Part shown: positions 37,260-44,937 of the stretch, piece after piece
Numbering within the stretch: the first letter of the stretch is position 1
Layout: each line of letters begins with the position of its first letter
Assembly (NCBI RefSeq): GCF_004137685.1
Contig: NZ_QYBB01000016.1
Location: 1 to 64,000, forward strand
From: Lichenibacterium minor
Lineage (GTDB): Bacteria > Pseudomonadota > Alphaproteobacteria > Rhizobiales > Beijerinckiaceae
Reading direction: 5' to 3'
DNA: 64,000 bases
The notes under the pieces: generated by a model
What the model saw: only the letters and a program-made list of their open reading frames with translations
The model's database searches: none
Told to the model about the DNA's origin: nothing
Position numbers and translations under genes: made by a program

Positions 37260-38152
37260 ACGGCAGGCTGGACTGGACGAGCGACGGGCGCGCCTGGCCG
37301 AACCGGGAGCACAGCCGCTTCCTGCGCGCCGGCGGCATCTCCTGGCACGTCCAGGAGATGGGACAGGGCCCCCGCCTGCTCCTCCTGCACGGCACCGCGG
37401 CCTCCACCCACTCGTTCCGCGGCCTGGCGCCGCTGCTGGCCCCCCATTTCACGCTGCTGATCCCCGACCTGCCGGGCCACGCCTTCACGGAGATGCCCCC
37501 CGGCGGGCGGCTGTCGCTGCCGGTGATGCGCGACCTCCTGCGCGCGCTGCTCGGCGCCACCGGCTTCGCGCCCGAGATGGCGGCGGGCCATTCGGCGGGC
37601 GCGGCGGTGCTGTGCCGCGCCGCGCTCGACGCCCCGGACTTCCGGCCGAAGCGCATCGTCAGCCTCAACGGCGCGCTCCTGCCCTTCGACGGCCTCACCG
37701 GCAAGGTGGCGCCGGGCCTCGCCCGCGCGCTCTACGCCAACCCGATCGCGCCCCGCGTCTTCGCCTTCTTCGCCGGGGAGGACGCGGTGAAGCGCCTCGT
37801 CGGCAACATGGGCTCCCGCATCGACCGCGACGGCGTCCGCCAGTACCGCACCCTGATGGGCAACCCCGGCCACGTCGCGGCGGCGCTCGGCATGATGACC
37901 CATTGGGACCTCGACGGCCTCGCCGGCGACCTGCCGCGCCTTCCCGTGCCGCTGACCCTGGTCACGGCCGCGACCGACCGCGCCGTGCCCCCCGCCACGG
38001 CGGCGTCGGTCAGAAAGATCCTGCCGTCGGCCGACATCGTGGCGCTGAAGGGCGTCGGCCACCTCGCCCACGAGGAGAAGCCGGCCCTGGTGGCGGACGT
38101 CCTGCTCGATCTCGCCCGGCGGGACGGGCTGCTGCCCGCGCCCGCCCCATGA
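37256..38152 (+). CDS. bchO: BchO, Mg-chelatase-associated alpha/beta hydrolase
   Basis: A 298-residue alpha/beta-hydrolase-fold protein typical of the bchIDO operon. It starts MNGRLDWTSDGRAWPNREHSRF, has the oxyanion strand LLLLHGTAASTHSF, nucleophile elbow AAGHSAGAAVLCR and catalytic His in GVGHLAHEEKP. Its role in the pathway is genetically linked to Mg insertion but the reaction is not settled. ATG 37256 overlaps the end of bchD. Confidence 0.92.
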   Translation: MNGRLDWTSDGRAWPNREHSRFLRAGGISWHVQEMGQGPRLLLLHGTAASTHSFRGLAPLLAPHFTLLIPDLPGHAFTEMPPGGRLSLPVMRDLLRALLGATGFAPEMAAGHSAGAAVLCRAALDAPDFRPKRIVSLNGALLPFDGLTGKVAPGLARALYANPIAPRVFAFFAGEDAVKRLVGNMGSRIDRDGVRQYRTLMGNPGHVAAALGMMTHWDLDGLAGDLPRLPVPLTLVTAATDRAVPPATAASVRKILPSADIVALKGVGHLAHEEKPALVADVLLDLARRDGLLPAPAP

Positions 38153-38187
38153 CGGTGCCGATGCCCCGCACCGTCCCCGTGACGACG

Positions 38188-38243
38188 TTTCCATGACGGT
38201 GTTTCCATGACGGTGCTTCCATGACGGTCTTGCCATGATGGAG
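38188..38243. repeat. four tandem 14-bp repeats that include ATG triplets
   Basis: Units TTTCCATGACGGTG (twice), CTTCCATGACGGTC and TTGCCATGATGGAG follow with an exact 14-base period between bchO and rsgA. Each contains an ATG, and because 14 is not a multiple of three the ATGs are in different frames. The last unit supplies the rsgA start codon. Confidence 0.85.
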
Positions 38244-39287
38244 CTTCCCGACGGGCCGGCCCCGGCGGTCGCGCGGCCCTCGTCCCTGGCCGACCTCGGC
38301 TGGTCCGCCTTCTTCGCGGACCAGCGCCGGCCCGACGAGGCCGACCTCGTGCCGATGCGCGTCGCCAAGGTCCACCGCACGCGCATGGCCGGCCTCGGCG
38401 CGGACGGTCCGGCGAAGCTGGTGCTGCCGCCGCTCGCCGACACCGGCGCCTTCGCGGTCGGCGACTGGGTGCTGGTGGAACCTGCGACGCGGGCGCTGGC
38501 CCGTCGCCTCGATCGCCGCACCGTGCTGGCCCGCCACACGGAGGGATCCACCGTCCCGCAGCTCGCCGCCGCCAACGTCGACACGCTGTTCATCGTCACG
38601 TCGCACAACGCCGACTTCAACCCCGACCGCCTGGAGCGCTATCTCGCGATGGCCAACGAGGGCGGGGTCGACCCCGTGATCCTGCTGACGAAGGCGGATG
38701 GGGCGGCCGACGCGGCCGAATGCGAGCGCCGCGCCGCGGCGCTGCAGCGCGGGCTCCCCGTGCTGACGCTCGACCCCCGCTCGCCCGACGCGGCCGGCCG
38801 GCTGGCGCCCTGGTGCGGCGCCGGGCGGACCGTGGCGCTGGTGGGGTCCTCCGGGGTCGGCAAGTCGACGCTGGTCAACACGCTGGTCGGCGCCGGGGAC
38901 GCGCCGCCGCAGCTCACCGGCGCCATCCGGGAGCGCGACGCCAAGGGGCGCCACACCACGACGGCCCGCTCCCTCCACCGCATCGCGGCGGGCGGCTGGG
39001 TCATCGACACGCCCGGCATGCGGACGCTGAACATCGGCGACGCGGCCTTCGGCCTCGACACCCTCTTCGCCGAGATCGTGGAACTCGCCCCCGCGTGCCG
39101 CTTCAGCGACTGCACCCACCTCCACGAGCCGGGATGCGCGGTCCGGGCCGCCGTCGCGGACGGGCGCCTCGATGCCGACCGCGTCGCCCGCTGGCGCCGC
39201 CTGACCGAGGAGAACCGCGCCAACACGCCGGCCGCCACGGGCCCGCGCGGCAACCGCGTCCCAGCGGGCCGTCCCCGCCGGCGGTGA
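38235..39287 (+). CDS. rsgA: ribosome small-subunit biogenesis GTPase RsgA
   Basis: A 350-residue circularly permuted GTPase that helps mature the 30S subunit. The order G4-G5-G1-G3 is visible: LLTKADGAADA, then GSSGVGKSTLVNTL, then DTPGMRTLNI. An N-terminal OB-like domain comes first, and the C-terminal zinc knuckle reads CRFSDCTHLHEPGCAV. Two ATGs in a row (38235, 38238) open the frame inside a 14-bp repeat array. It is a housekeeping gene lying between bchO and crtC/crtD. Confidence 0.95.
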   Translation: MMELPDGPAPAVARPSSLADLGWSAFFADQRRPDEADLVPMRVAKVHRTRMAGLGADGPAKLVLPPLADTGAFAVGDWVLVEPATRALARRLDRRTVLARHTEGSTVPQLAAANVDTLFIVTSHNADFNPDRLERYLAMANEGGVDPVILLTKADGAADAAECERRAAALQRGLPVLTLDPRSPDAAGRLAPWCGAGRTVALVGSSGVGKSTLVNTLVGAGDAPPQLTGAIRERDAKGRHTTTARSLHRIAAGGWVIDTPGMRTLNIGDAAFGLDTLFAEIVELAPACRFSDCTHLHEPGCAVRAAVADGRLDADRVARWRRLTEENRANTPAATGPRGNRVPAGRPRRR

Positions 39288-39300
39288 GCGCCGCCCCGCC

Positions 39301-40692
39301 TCACTTCCGGTCGGCGGGCGCCGCCCGGGCCGCCGCGGCGGAGAGGTCGAGCCTCGAATAGACGCCGAAGGCGGAGCCGTCGTCGAGGAACCCGCCGCCC
39401 GGTCCCTCCGTCTCGGTCAGGATGCGGTCGGCCTCCTCCAGCGTGAGAGCCGGGAAGGCGGCCGTGAGCAGATACCCGGCCTCCGGCGCCAGCGCGCCGA
39501 CGTCCTCCAGCCGGCCGGCCGTCTCGGGATAGACCACGGGAAGGCCGTAGGTCTGGGTCGAGGCGATGAAGGCCCGGTTCGCCGTCGGGTCGCTGAACCG
39601 CCCGATGTCCTGGCGCGCGCAGCTGTCCACCGCGTCACCGCAGCCCGCCGCGAGCGCCGCCGCCATGTCGGCCTGCGCCGCCTTCACGGCGGCCCGGTAG
39701 TCAGTGAGGACGGGGGCGTCACGGCGGGGCTGGCCCGGCGTGAAGGGCGCCGCATAGTCCTTGAGCGTCTGCCCGACGTAGGCGGGATCGTTGGCGAGGA
39801 GGTGGGCGAGGTCGTAGGTTGCGAGGGTGCGGCCGCCGAGCACGTCCATCGCGTAATGGGCGCCCATCAGGATGCGGTCGTGGCCGTATTCGGCCGCCCT
39901 GGCGATGCTCTGCCGATAGCGCGACGGCACCAGCACCGCCAGCAGGATCCCGCCCATGTAACCGTAGGTGGTGTGGCCGCTCGGGAAGGAGGGACTGTCG
40001 ATCAGGTTGGAGATCGGCCCGCGGTTGTAGACGTCGTTGTTCGCCGGCACGCCGAAATAGTCGGGCCCGGTGATCTGCAGCACGTTGGGCTCGGTCTGGA
40101 AAGGGCGGGAGTCGCCGAAGGCGTCGGCGCCGGGGCTGCCGCCGGGGCGGCCGTAGGCCCGGCCGAACGGGTCGGTCGCGCCGCCGCTCGCCTTCAGGAT
40201 CGCCGCCGCGTCGTCCGACACGGGCGCCTTGCCGTCCCTGGTGGCGTTGGCGAAGAAATATTTGCCGGATTGGGAGCCGCCACCCGTGACGGCGTTGGTA
40301 TAGGCGATCAGGTCGGCCACGGCCGGCGACAGGGACGTGAAGTGTTCGCGGTCGAGATAGTGGGCGCGGGCCTGGTAAGCCGCGCCGAGCGTCGTGCCGA
40401 GCCCATCGGCGAGCTCCGACAGGTCGCCGTCGGTGATGAAAGCGTCGCGCAGCGCCTGCTGCTGCTGTTCGGCGAAGGGCAGGGGCGTCGACGGGCGCAG
40501 CGTGCCGGTCTGGATGCCGCCGGTGACGGCGAAGTTTGCCCCCAGCGCGGCCCGCCCGGCCGCCGTCCTCGCCAGCACCGTCACGGGCGCCAGCCCCTTC
40601 AACACCGCGAGGTTGGTGGCGGTCTGCGCCTGTGCGCCCAGCGGCGCCAGCGTGCAGGCGACAGCGAGGCCGAGTTTCAGTCCGTCGTTCAT
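39301..40692 (-). CDS. secreted PAP2-family acid phosphatase/haloperoxidase-like protein
   Basis: A 463-residue protein starting at ATG 40692, which opens a signal peptide (LKLGLAVACTLAPLGAQA). The PAP2 signature is clear: SFPSGHTTYGYMGG (motif 2) and RILMGAHYAMDVLGG (motif 3); the motif-1 region is GRAYGRPGGSPGA. It is much longer than simple PAP2 phosphatases and resembles periplasmic vanadium-haloperoxidase-related phosphatases. It is convergent with rsgA. Confidence 0.8.
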   Translation of the reverse strand: MNDGLKLGLAVACTLAPLGAQAQTATNLAVLKGLAPVTVLARTAAGRAALGANFAVTGGIQTGTLRPSTPLPFAEQQQQALRDAFITDGDLSELADGLGTTLGAAYQARAHYLDREHFTSLSPAVADLIAYTNAVTGGGSQSGKYFFANATRDGKAPVSDDAAAILKASGGATDPFGRAYGRPGGSPGADAFGDSRPFQTEPNVLQITGPDYFGVPANNDVYNRGPISNLIDSPSFPSGHTTYGYMGGILLAVLVPSRYRQSIARAAEYGHDRILMGAHYAMDVLGGRTLATYDLAHLLANDPAYVGQTLKDYAAPFTPGQPRRDAPVLTDYRAAVKAAQADMAAALAAGCGDAVDSCARQDIGRFSDPTANRAFIASTQTYGLPVVYPETAGRLEDVGALAPEAGYLLTAAFPALTLEEADRILTETEGPGGGFLDDGSAFGVYSRLDLSAAAARAAPADRK

Positions 40693-41177
40693 GCGAATCG
40701 CGTCCCCGGCGCCGCGGGATGGGGCCTCCCGGTCCGGCAGAGTCGGCCGTCCGGGGGGGACTGTCCACCGGCCTGCCATGATCGACTGCGGAAAGGGCTG
40801 GAGGCGACCGACGGCTTTGGATCGGGAGTGGGAGGCCGGGTCTCAGCACGGAACAGGGCGACAGCGGACGACCCCGGAGCCTTACAGGCTCGTGTGTGCG
40901 GGTGTGTCTCGCATCTGCCTTCGCTTCGCTTTGGGTGTACCCTAAACGAACCGTCCAGGCTGGTTCGCTTTGAGTCTCATGACGGGGTATCCAAAGCGAG
41001 GTTTTTCAACCGACCCATCCATAACGAAGCGATTCTCGGATGCTGGCAGAAGCTACGGTGGCGCTGCTTGTTCGCCCCCTCCCGGGCGCCTTTCCGATCG
41101 CGGTGCGTCAGGGTCGGGCCGGACGGCGGTCGATCGCTCCTCGGCCGGCCGTCCCTGCCGGCGGTGAGCGCCTCGCT
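40693..41177. other. gene-free interval with a cluster of inverted repeats
   Basis: About 485 bases between the PAP2 gene start and the crtC stop. No frame gives a convincing protein. The stretch 40924-41030 contains several copies of TTCGCTTT-like words in both orientations and is the only structured part; it is listed separately. Confidence 0.5.
40924..40998. repeat. nested inverted repeats upstream of the PAP2 gene
   Basis: TTCGCTTTGGGT-GT-ACCCTAAACGAA (40924-40949) is a near-palindrome with 10 of 12 arm bases paired. Its right arm also pairs with a second site, CGAACC-9 bases-GGTTCG (40946-40966). TTCGCTTTG recurs at 40963, and CAAAGCGA, its reverse, at 40991. The arms compete, so alternative hairpins are possible. 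It may be a regulatory region or the end of a lost element. Confidence 0.5.
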
Positions 41178-42230
41178 TCACCACCCCTTGCGCGGCATCC
41201 GCCACGGCAGGAAGGTCTTGATGATCGGGTTCCGGAACCGATCGAGCGACAGGCTCTCGTGGATCGCCTCGGAGCGGTGGCCGAGCAGCGTGGTGTCGAG
41301 GATCGAGCGCGCGTAGAAGGGCCCGTCCTCCAGCGTCTTCACCACCCTGGCGCCCCCCGCCTCGGCCCGCGTGCCGCGCCCCACCCCCCACAGCGTGCGC
41401 GGGAGCTTCGCTTCGGGCGGCGGCGCGAAGTCGACCACGCCGCGCTCGGGGTCGAACAGGATGGCGAGCGAGCAGGTGTCGCCGCCGCGCGTTTCCAGGT
41501 CGTAGAGCACCGCCGTGCCGTCCGGCGTGGACGCGCGCGACCAGTCCCAGCGCCGGAAGGTCGATTCGAGCGACGCGTCGCCGCGGTTGTGGTCGAAGTA
41601 GCCGGTGCCGGACCAGCTCAGGCCCGGCTTCTCCATCTCGACCTCGACCCGCGCGCAGGGGGCGATGGGCCACCAGCGGTGGTTGCCCACCTCGTCGAGG
41701 ACGATCGGGTGGTTCACCACCGCCTGCGGGTAGAGCCGCACTTGGCCGCGGATGCGCCGCGGGATCGGCGCCGTCACCTCGTCGATCGCCACGGTCAGGC
41801 AGGTGCCGTCCCAGTGCAGCGCGCTCGGGCCGATGGCGAGGTTCGTCCGGTCGCGACGGAGCGCGCCGCTGTTCCGCTCCGTCATGGCCCACCGGCGGTG
41901 CGTGCCGTAGAGGGCGACGTTCAGCGCGCAATGGTCGGCGGGGTCGCGCCGGCCCGTCCAGGCGTAATAGGGCGAGAACACGCTGCCGATGAAGGCGATG
42001 AGCGTCAGGCCCTCGCGGCCGTCCTCGCTCAGCGCGTCGACGTACCACCACGCATAGCCGTTCGGGTCGACCTGGATGTCGAAGCGAAGTCCTGCATGAG
42101 GCTCGACGCCGCCAGCCGGCCCGACAGCGCGGCCATCGGCACGCCCGAGCCCGGATGCACGCTCCCGCCCGCGAGGAAGAGCCCGGGCAGCCGGCTGCGC
42201 GATCCGGGGCGACGGAACGAAGCCATCCAC
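41178..42230 (-). CDS. crtC: carotenoid 1,2-hydratase CrtC
   Basis: Hydroxyneurosporene synthase adds water to the psi-end of neurosporene/lycopene. The conserved body starts near 42090 with GLRFDIQVDPNGYAWWYVDAL and continues with LIAFIGSVFSPYYAWTGRRDP, NVALYGTHRRWAMTER and GYFDHNRGDASLE, typical of CrtC. No ATG, GTG or TTG lies in frame within about 140 bases upstream of the conserved part. The first in-frame GTG is at 42230, 200 bases inside crtD, and is used here as the outer limit. The true start is unresolved. The gene follows crtD on the same strand. Confidence 0.85.
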   Translation of the reverse strand: MDGFVPSPRIAQPAARALPRGRERASGLGRADGRAVGPAGGVEPHAGLRFDIQVDPNGYAWWYVDALSEDGREGLTLIAFIGSVFSPYYAWTGRRDPADHCALNVALYGTHRRWAMTERNSGALRRDRTNLAIGPSALHWDGTCLTVAIDEVTAPIPRRIRGQVRLYPQAVVNHPIVLDEVGNHRWWPIAPCARVEVEMEKPGLSWSGTGYFDHNRGDASLESTFRRWDWSRASTPDGTAVLYDLETRGGDTCSLAILFDPERGVVDFAPPPEAKLPRTLWGVGRGTRAEAGGARVVKTLEDGPFYARSILDTTLLGHRSEAIHESLSLDRFRNPIIKTFLPWRMPRKGW

Positions 42231-43573
42231 CCATGCGAGGCCGGCCCGTAGAGCGCTCCGCCCGTGCCCGGGAACAGGTCCGAAAAATCGCTCGGCGCCG
42301 TCGGCAGCGTCGAGCCGGGACGCCGCTCCACCGTGAGCCCGCAGCGCTCCAGCTGGCGGAAAGTCCGCTCCTCGCATGATCGGGTCTCCTCTGGAGTGTA
42401 GCGGTGGCGGTCGCCGTCCGCGGGCGCGTTGACGATGGTGAGGGCGCGCTCGACGGCGTCCGCCGGCAGGGGGGCCGAGCCGTCGCCCCGGTCCTGCGCG
42501 CACAGGTACACGGTGGGCCGCTCGGGCACCCGGCCCTGGCGGATCGCTTCGAACTCGGCCGGGTAGTCGTCCGAGAAGAACACGTTGTGGCGGACCAGGT
42601 CCGGCCCGCGCATCCGCGCCGCGACCGCGACCGTGAAGGCCGACAGCGAGCGCGCGTCGGGCGCCGTGGCGGGCACGGCCGACATCGCGGCGCGCCCGGC
42701 CCGGCCGGCCGCCAGCGCCGCCGCGTCGCCGTTCCACACCACGGCGTCGGCGGAAACGCGCTCGCCGCCGCGCAGCAGGAGGCCCGCCGCGCGGCCGCCC
42801 GACACCAGCACCTCGGCGACGTCGGCGTGGAAGCGGAACCGCACGCCGCGCGCTTCGGCGAGCGCGGCGAGCGCGCGCGCCAGGGCGCCAAGCCCGCCCT
42901 CGACCGACCACACGCCCCGCGCTTCCACGTGGGCGACGAGCATCAGCGTCGCGGGCGCCTGGAAGGGGGAGGAACCGCAATAGGTTGCGTACCGGCCGAA
43001 GAGCTGGCGCAGCCGCGGGTCGGGGAACAGCTCCCCCAGCGCCCGCCACAGCAGCGTGTAGGGCTGGATGCGCAGCATGCCGCCGAAGCCGGACACGCCC
43101 GCCCGGCCCATCAGCGCCATGGGGTTGGCGGGCCGCTCGGCGCGGATGAACGGCCGCTCGAGCGCGGCGTACACGTCGGCCGCCTGCCGGGAAAAGTCGC
43201 GGTACGCGCGGGCCGCGTCGGCGCCCGCGAAGCGCCCGATGGCGTCGGCCGAGCGGGCGGGGTCGTCGTGGAGGTCGAGGCTGGTGCCGTCCGGCCAATG
43301 GTGGCGCGCGAGCAGGCTTTGGCGCGTCAGGGTCAGGTGGTCGTCGAGCCGCTCGCCCGCGGCTTCGAACACACCGTCGAACACGTCGCGCAACGTGAAG
43401 ACCGTCGGGCCGGCGTCGACCAGCCGGTCCCCGACCTTCACCTGCCGCAGCTTGCCGCCGGGCCCGGCCCCGCGCTCCACGACGGTGACGCGGACGCCGC
43501 GGCGAGCGAGTTCGAGCGCCGCCACGAGGCCCCCGATGCCCGCGCCCACCACGGCGACGTGAAGATCCGACAT
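42029..43573 (-). CDS. crtD: hydroxyneurosporene desaturase CrtD
   Basis: A 514-residue FAD-dependent carotenoid 3,4-desaturase. The dinucleotide-binding motif VAVVGAGIGGLVAALELARRG opens the protein and the C-terminal FAD motif is LFLAGGSVHPGSGVPMAALSGRLAA. The start at 43573 (MSDLHVAVVGAG) is chosen because it directly precedes the FAD motif. After LMQD, where relatives normally end, the frame goes on for about 20 residues of unlikely sequence that overlap the beginning of crtC. crtD is divergent from crtF across a promoter region with PpsR-type sites. Confidence 0.93.
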   Translation of the reverse strand: MSDLHVAVVGAGIGGLVAALELARRGVRVTVVERGAGPGGKLRQVKVGDRLVDAGPTVFTLRDVFDGVFEAAGERLDDHLTLTRQSLLARHHWPDGTSLDLHDDPARSADAIGRFAGADAARAYRDFSRQAADVYAALERPFIRAERPANPMALMGRAGVSGFGGMLRIQPYTLLWRALGELFPDPRLRQLFGRYATYCGSSPFQAPATLMLVAHVEARGVWSVEGGLGALARALAALAEARGVRFRFHADVAEVLVSGGRAAGLLLRGGERVSADAVVWNGDAAALAAGRAGRAAMSAVPATAPDARSLSAFTVAVAARMRGPDLVRHNVFFSDDYPAEFEAIRQGRVPERPTVYLCAQDRGDGSAPLPADAVERALTIVNAPADGDRHRYTPEETRSCEERTFRQLERCGLTVERRPGSTLPTAPSDFSDLFPGTGGALYGPASHGWMASFRRPGSRSRLPGLFLAGGSVHPGSGVPMAALSGRLAASSLMQDFASTSRSTRTAMRGGTSTR

Positions 43574-43615
43574 GAGGCGGTCCGCCCGGAACTCGGCCGC
43601 GAGGAGCCGCCGATG

Positions 43616-43657
43616 TGTCCAGTTTACATGACACTTTTCGGGTGTCAAAACCTGACA
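43616..43657. promoter_or_regulatory. crtD/crtF divergent promoter with PpsR/CrtJ-type sites
   Basis: Three overlapping dyads: TGT-N12-ACA at 43616-43633; TGACAC-N7-GTGTCA at 43629-43647; and TGTCA-N5-TGACA at 43643-43657. TGT-N12-ACA is the known PpsR/CrtJ consensus of purple bacteria. On the minus strand TTGACA (43655-43650) and TAAACT (43633-43628 region) are spaced by 16 bases and give a plausible crtD promoter covered by these dyads. The third dyad touches the crtF start codon, so crtF may be leaderless or start its message from within this region. Confidence 0.75.
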
Positions 43658-44847
43658 TGCCCTTTCCGTCTCGCCCCTTCGCCACGATCCTGCCGCATCG
43701 GCCCCGGGCGGCGGTCGGCCGGCTTTGGCGCGGGATCCGCGACCGCGTCGACGCCGCCTGCGACCGCGCCGGGCTCGACCCGGGGCTCGTCGCCTTCGCG
43801 GTGCGCTTTCCCCTCAGCCGGCCGATCGCGAGGGCGCGCGCCGGCGCGGTCTTCGACCTCTGTGCCGGCTTCGTCTACTCGCAGGTGCTGGTCGCCTGCG
43901 TCCGGCTCGACCTGTTCGGCCACCTCCGGGGCGGCCCGCGCGCCACGCCCGACCTCGCCGCGGCGCTCGGCCTGCCGGAAGCCGGAGCCCGCCGCCTGCT
44001 CGAGGCCGCCGCGTCGCTGCGCCTCGTCGCTCGGGCGGGGCGCGACCGCTACCGCCTCGGCCCGCTCGGCCGCGCCGTGCTGCTCGACCCGGGCATCGCC
44101 GCCATGGTGGAGCACCACGCGATGCTCTACCGCGACCTCGCCGACCCAGTGGCGCTGCTGAAGGGCGGAGGGGCCGGGCGCGCGCTCGAAGCCTTCTGGT
44201 CCTACAGCGGGACGGAGGCGGCTTCGGGCCACGGCCGCGAGCGCACCCTCGCCTACACGCGCCTGATGTCGGCCTCCCAGGCGATGGTGTCGCGCGAAGT
44301 GGTGCGGGCCTATCCCTTCGCCCGCCACCGCCGCATGGTGGACGTCGCGGGCGGTGACGGGACGTTCCTGCAGGCCGTCGCCGCCGTGGCGCCGGCCCTC
44401 GACCTCACGCTGTTCGACCTGCCGTCGGTCGCCGCCGAAGCGGAAGCGCGCTTCGCCGCCGCCGGCCTGTCGGCGCGCGCGCGGGCGGTCGGCGGGGACT
44501 TCCGCCACGACGCGATCCCGGCGGGCGCCGACCTCGTGTCCCTCGTCCGCGTGCTGCACGACCACGACGACGAGGCCGTGGCGTCGCTCCTCGCGGCGGT
44601 CCGCCGCGCGCTGCCGCCGGGCGGCACGCTGCTGGTGGCCGAGCCCCTGGCCGAAACGGCCGGGGCCGAGCGCGTCGGCGGGGCCTATTTCGGCTTCTAC
44701 CTGCTGGCGATGGGGCAGGGCCGCGCCCGCAGCTTCGCGGAACTGTCGCGCATGCTGGGCGAGGCGGGCTTCGTGGGCGTCGAGCGCCGGCCGACGTCGC
44801 TGCCCATCGTCACCGGCGTGATCCTCGCCCGGGTGCCCTCACCCTAG
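43657..44847 (+). CDS. crtF: hydroxyneurosporene O-methyltransferase CrtF
   Basis: A 396-residue SAM-dependent O-methyltransferase that methylates the 1-hydroxy group made by CrtC. It has an N-terminal winged-helix dimerisation domain (VYSQVLVACVRLDLFGHL, LGLPEAGARRLLEAAASL). The SAM motif is MVDVAGGDGTFLQAVAAVAP and the catalytic region LVRVLHDHDDEAVASLL. The start ATG 43657 follows the dyad cluster directly; an in-frame GTG at 43642 is the alternative. It heads the plus-strand run that leads into bchC. Confidence 0.92.
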   Translation: MPFPSRPFATILPHRPRAAVGRLWRGIRDRVDAACDRAGLDPGLVAFAVRFPLSRPIARARAGAVFDLCAGFVYSQVLVACVRLDLFGHLRGGPRATPDLAAALGLPEAGARRLLEAAASLRLVARAGRDRYRLGPLGRAVLLDPGIAAMVEHHAMLYRDLADPVALLKGGGAGRALEAFWSYSGTEAASGHGRERTLAYTRLMSASQAMVSREVVRAYPFARHRRMVDVAGGDGTFLQAVAAVAPALDLTLFDLPSVAAEAEARFAAAGLSARARAVGGDFRHDAIPAGADLVSLVRVLHDHDDEAVASLLAAVRRALPPGGTLLVAEPLAETAGAERVGGAYFGFYLLAMGQGRARSFAELSRMLGEAGFVGVERRPTSLPIVTGVILARVPSP

Positions 44848-44853
44848 AGCGAG

Positions 44854-44897
44854 TGTAAATCTGTCTTGACACTTTCGAGCGTCCAATCTCCTATACA
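44854..44897 (+). promoter_or_regulatory. bchC promoter with PpsR/CrtJ-type operator
   Basis: TGT-N12-ACA at 44854-44871 matches the PpsR/CrtJ consensus. Its right half is part of TTGACA (44866-44871), a perfect -35 hexamer; CCTATA/TATACA at 44890-44897 gives a -10 with an 18-20 base spacer. A repressor on this dyad would block the -35 element. The promoter lies between crtF and bchC, 41 bases before the bchC ATG. Confidence 0.75.
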
Positions 44898-44937
44898 GCT
44901 TCGGCTCAGTCGGGGCGGGAACGGACGGGAGGGGCGG

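Noticed and set aside
38188-38243. CRISPR-like array
   Set aside because: The 14-bp units are tandem without spacers, so this is a simple tandem repeat. No cas genes are seen.
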